A stretch of 64,000 nucleotides of DNA from Stenopsyche tienmushanensis (lineage: Eukaryota > Arthropoda > Insecta > Trichoptera > Stenopsychidae), in assembly GCA_008973525.1 (NCBI GenBank), contig WACJ01000406.1, positions 1,550,001 through 1,614,000 on the forward strand, given 5' to 3'. The notes beneath the pieces are model-generated. The model was not told the DNA's origin, did no database searches, and saw only the letters and a program-made list of their open reading frames with translations. Numbering within the stretch: position 1 is the first letter of the stretch; each line of letters starts with the position of its first letter. Position numbers and translations under genes: made by a program. Shown here piece after piece: positions 61,171-64,000 of this stretch.

Positions 61171-63060
61171 GTCAATAAAGGTCGCATAAAGGCCAAGTCG
61201 TCGTGAAGGAAGATGAATTGAGTGCCTCGGGTTTTCCGTACACTCTCACGCACAGCAGTGATGTATTCAACAGACCTTACGTTTCGGTGACGTATTATCG
61301 ATTGGCATGAATTTGATCACCAAACTTTGAATAGTTAACTCAGCAGGACGCTTATAGCGAGGATAAAAATCATGTAATTGCACAGAAAGTTTCTCGAACG
61401 GAATACTGATTTTTAAAATAAAATTTGATAATTTGCACGTATTATTTAATATTATTTATGCCTAATAATAATTTGCCATAAATTATTAAATAATTTACAA
61501 TAAATTTGATACGTATTGATTTAAAAAATTTGGGCGCTCCTATTGAAATACTATGTTTTCAATAATATTTTTAACAATATTTTTTTATGGAAGAAATAAT
61601 TTTTTTTAATAATTTTCTGCTAAAAATGTTCAACCTGAACAATAGGTAATTGAATTGTAGAGACAAATAATTAAATTCCCTATGACTTGTCGAGAACGTC
61701 GGGTCGGACAGTTCAATGCATGACAGTTTCATTGCATAATTGACAGCATAAGTGCTTTATCGTTTCAGTGAACTTTCTATTGCTAAATTTTTGAACTGCT
61801 GTTATAAAAATGTGCTCTTGATAAAATTGATTTATGTGAAAAATGTACGATTGTCCGACATCCTTTCAAAAAGGATTTTCGCCAGTGAGTCTTTAATACT
61901 CGACTCAAGTGTAGATGTGTGCTGTAAATGACGTATGATATATTTCTTTTCTAATTTATTTCCTTGTGGTTTGAAATTATTTCTGACGAAGACGCTTTGT
62001 TGAAACCTCTTTGAATCATTGACGCAATTGCAACTCGATAAAAAGAGAGTGAATTGATAATTCCAACAACCATTTTACGTCATGGAGTCCGGTTCTTAAT
62101 CACGACGACAAAAAACATGCAATTCGATCGCAATTTATTCGCAAATGTTTTTGGCATTATATTGAATTTTATAATGCTTTAAGATCGAATCTGTTGTTTC
62201 GAATATTAATATTGTAAATTTTGATTATGATACTTATTTACTTAGCGTCCAACGAGTCCAATCTGTATTTGTTCTCCCCCGTATTAAATTTCGTCGTATA
62301 AACACGAACGAACCTTTGGAAATATTAAATTTTGATACACGGAATCCACTCACCGGAAGACAAACATAATTCAAAAGTTTGGCGAACTTTGTTAATTTAT
62401 GAAATTCCTTCATCTGCAGAGTAATTAACAAATCTCGCTCAAATAAAATTCGTTGATTGATTTATCCACCTTTCAGCGTAAAATAGCTTACTTTTGCGAT
62501 GTGAAATATTTACTGTGCAAAATTTCTGCAAAATGGAATTAACAACTACGGCACGGAAAAAGGAAATGATGTAGCTGCTTTGCTGTAAAATTGTATCGAA
62601 ATTAGATGACGCGTTTCAGGTTTATTTGCGTCGATACTTTTAGCATGGTTACTAAATTCATGTACGCTTGTTTGTATTAATATAAGTAGTTTATGAAACA
62701 TTTAGCGAAATCTCCCAAATATCATGTATATGAACATAGCGCATGCTGTTTTATATGACAATATAATCTATATTGATGTTAGTACTTTAAAAATGCTCAG
62801 AAAATCAAATTTAATCAAATTAACAGATATATTATTTAAAGTTATTTAAGTTCATTAAAAAAATGTGCCTTTGATCTGAAATTGTTTATGTTATAATTCT
62901 CATCTCAATAAGACGAGCTTTGGATAATATACTTCTATGCTATGACTATTATTTTCCACAATATCATTTCCACACATCACGAAGCATCTTTTTAAATTAT
63001 TCCGTCCGCTGATGGTAATATTGGTTCTAAAAATTTAAATCGAGTAATGGAAGCTAATAA
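61171..63060. other. No recognisable gene
   Basis: AT-rich; bases 61180-61370 are GC-richer and may be decayed element sequence continuous with the retrotransposon tail. No motif recognised. Confidence 0.4.
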
Positions 63061-63061
63061 A

Positions 63062-63290
63062 TAAGGTATGAACCGAGTATGGGAAGATCTTCGAATTTTG
63101 ATAACGATGCAATAAAATCTCAATTCGAGTCAGATCCACGACAAATAATCGAGGAATTATGGTAAATAATGTTAAAAAACACATTTAAAACACATCGGTA
63201 GAACGAATAGGATGGGTGTACGGAATAGGATGAGTATAGAACGTCTTGACCGAATTATATAAGAACGAGTGACGAAATACTTTTTATAAT
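63062..63290 (+). pseudogene. Mariner family 1 N-terminal fragment, decayed
   Basis: Frames carry SNFDNDAIKSQFESDPRQII, then EELW, then the linker strings GRTNRMGV and RMSIERLDRI. This is collinear with 1160-1340 at the other end of the window. No HTH start, catalytic Asp or inverted repeat is present. Stops are frequent. Confidence 0.65.
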
Positions 63291-63330
63291 AAAAGTCAAA
63301 TAATTCATAGAAATTAATATGATATTGATA

Positions 63331-64000
63331 ACCTTTTTTGGGGATTAGTTGCTCTTAGGCTGTTGCACATTCGAGTCTAAAAATATTTGCGATGTACTGG
63401 GTGATATTTTAAGTGTTCTCAAATGTAAAAATTGGTTCCAGAAATCTCGATCGGGAAATTTTGACTTAAAGAATTGCCCTGGAAGTGGAAGACTGCGTAA
63501 AGTGGATGCCGCCATACTGACTGTTGAAATCGAAGGTAATCCAACAGCAACTGTTGAAAAAATATTGGCCAATCTTGGATACTCATGGTCTAGTATTCAA
63601 AGAAATTTGAAAAAAATCTGGAAAGTATGAAGACAAGGAAGATGGGTGCCGCACGAACTATGCGAAGAGAACCTAGGCGATCGCATCAACGAATGCAAAC
63701 TACTTCTAAGAATCCGAAATCCGAAACGCCGTTTTTAGGCGACTTGATAACCGGAGATGAGAAATAAGTTCTTTACTCTAATTATGGACGCATAAATCAA
63801 TGGGGGGTCAGGTATCCAAATCGACCCCTAAGTCCAGCCTGACAACAAAAAAAATTGTTTTTGTTTGGTGGGATTTTAAGCGTATCATTCATTTTGAAGC
63901 ATTTAAACCCGTTTTTAATCAATAATAAAAAATAAACAGCCTTAGATGGAAGACAATTCGACATCCTTCTTATTCTCCAGACATCGCTCCATCGGATTAT
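63331..64000 (+). pseudogene. Mariner transposase of a further lineage, truncated by window end
   Basis: The open frame 63349-63627 carries the HTH region (LKCKNWFQKSRSGNFDLKN, a PGSGRLRKVDAA stretch, then ILANLGYSWSSIQRNLKKI). A stop and frameshifts follow. It then reads GRWVPHELCEENLGDRINEC (63640-63700), LITGDEK with the first catalytic Asp followed by a stop in place of Trp (about 63745), LFVWWDFKRIIHFEAFKPVF, and near 63947 WKTIRHPSYSPDIAPSDY with the third Asp. The intervening HHDN block is deleted. The sequence runs off the end of the window. SNYGRINQW and PDIAPSDY suggest a mauritiana/cecropia-type mariner, not family 1. Confidence 0.83.

Noticed and set aside
1..64000. CRISPR arrays, operons, riboswitches or a bacterial defence system.
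   Set aside because: Spliced exons, transposon content and base composition show an animal genome. No regularly spaced direct repeats or prokaryotic gene clusters are present.

Overview
This is an AT-rich eukaryotic window from an arthropod, most likely an insect. The evidence is spliced exons with canonical GT/AG borders, very long introns and a dense load of decayed mariner, hAT, Tc1-like, Helitron-like and non-LTR elements. No intact transposase and no prokaryotic or organellar gene arrangement is visible. No complete host gene is present, and I see no new biological system. The interest lies in the layered transposon archaeology.

Host gene. On the minus strand, three exons (15888-15831, 8335-8283, 2878-2759) join in perfect phase to give the first 77 residues of a calexcitin / sarcoplasmic-type EF-hand calcium-binding protein. 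They cover the first EF-hand loop and the start of the second. The rest of the gene lies left of base 1. The two introns (about 7.5 and 5.4 kb) hold hAT and Tc1-like debris. A splice acceptor 13 nt before the ATG implies an upstream untranslated exon. A GC-richer, open minus-strand block ending in a splice donor at 60149 is a candidate, but it is unproven and may belong to another gene.

Transposon layers. The commonest recognisable mariner family has GGGGACC-type ends and a C-terminus related to FYKKGIKRLPKRWEK. It has at least six broken copies (about 1.02-1.35, 24.6-25.0, 30.1-31.5, 44.7-45.1, 50.2-50.5 and 63.07-63.29 kb); none keeps the whole D,D,D catalytic set. Other mariner lineages occur at 1-985, 14.4-14.6, 43.18-44.28 (clear terminal repeats, internally deleted) and 63.3-64.0 kb. 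One mariner (30103-31514) is split by a 718-bp hAT element with an 8-bp target duplication. A second hAT family has three copies (3.52-4.26, 40.32-40.82, 48.08-48.66 kb), two of which still encode the hAT C-terminal dimerisation region.

Other elements. These include two inverted copies of a TA-flanked MITE (8.8-9.3 and 12.05-12.78 kb), an R1/jockey-like reverse-transcriptase fragment (24.3 kb), and a 254-bp MITE with 49-bp inverted repeats (34.5-34.8 kb). There are also Helitron-like tandem units (34.2 and 36.6 kb), a 241-bp fold-back element (39.8-40.1 kb), piggyBac-like palindromes (42.6, 44.5 and 58.0 kb) and an RTE-like tail (61.1 kb).

The remainder, roughly 16-24, 25-30, 31.5-34, 37.5-39.8, 45-48 and 50.5-60 kb, is intergenic or intronic sequence in which I recognise no gene.
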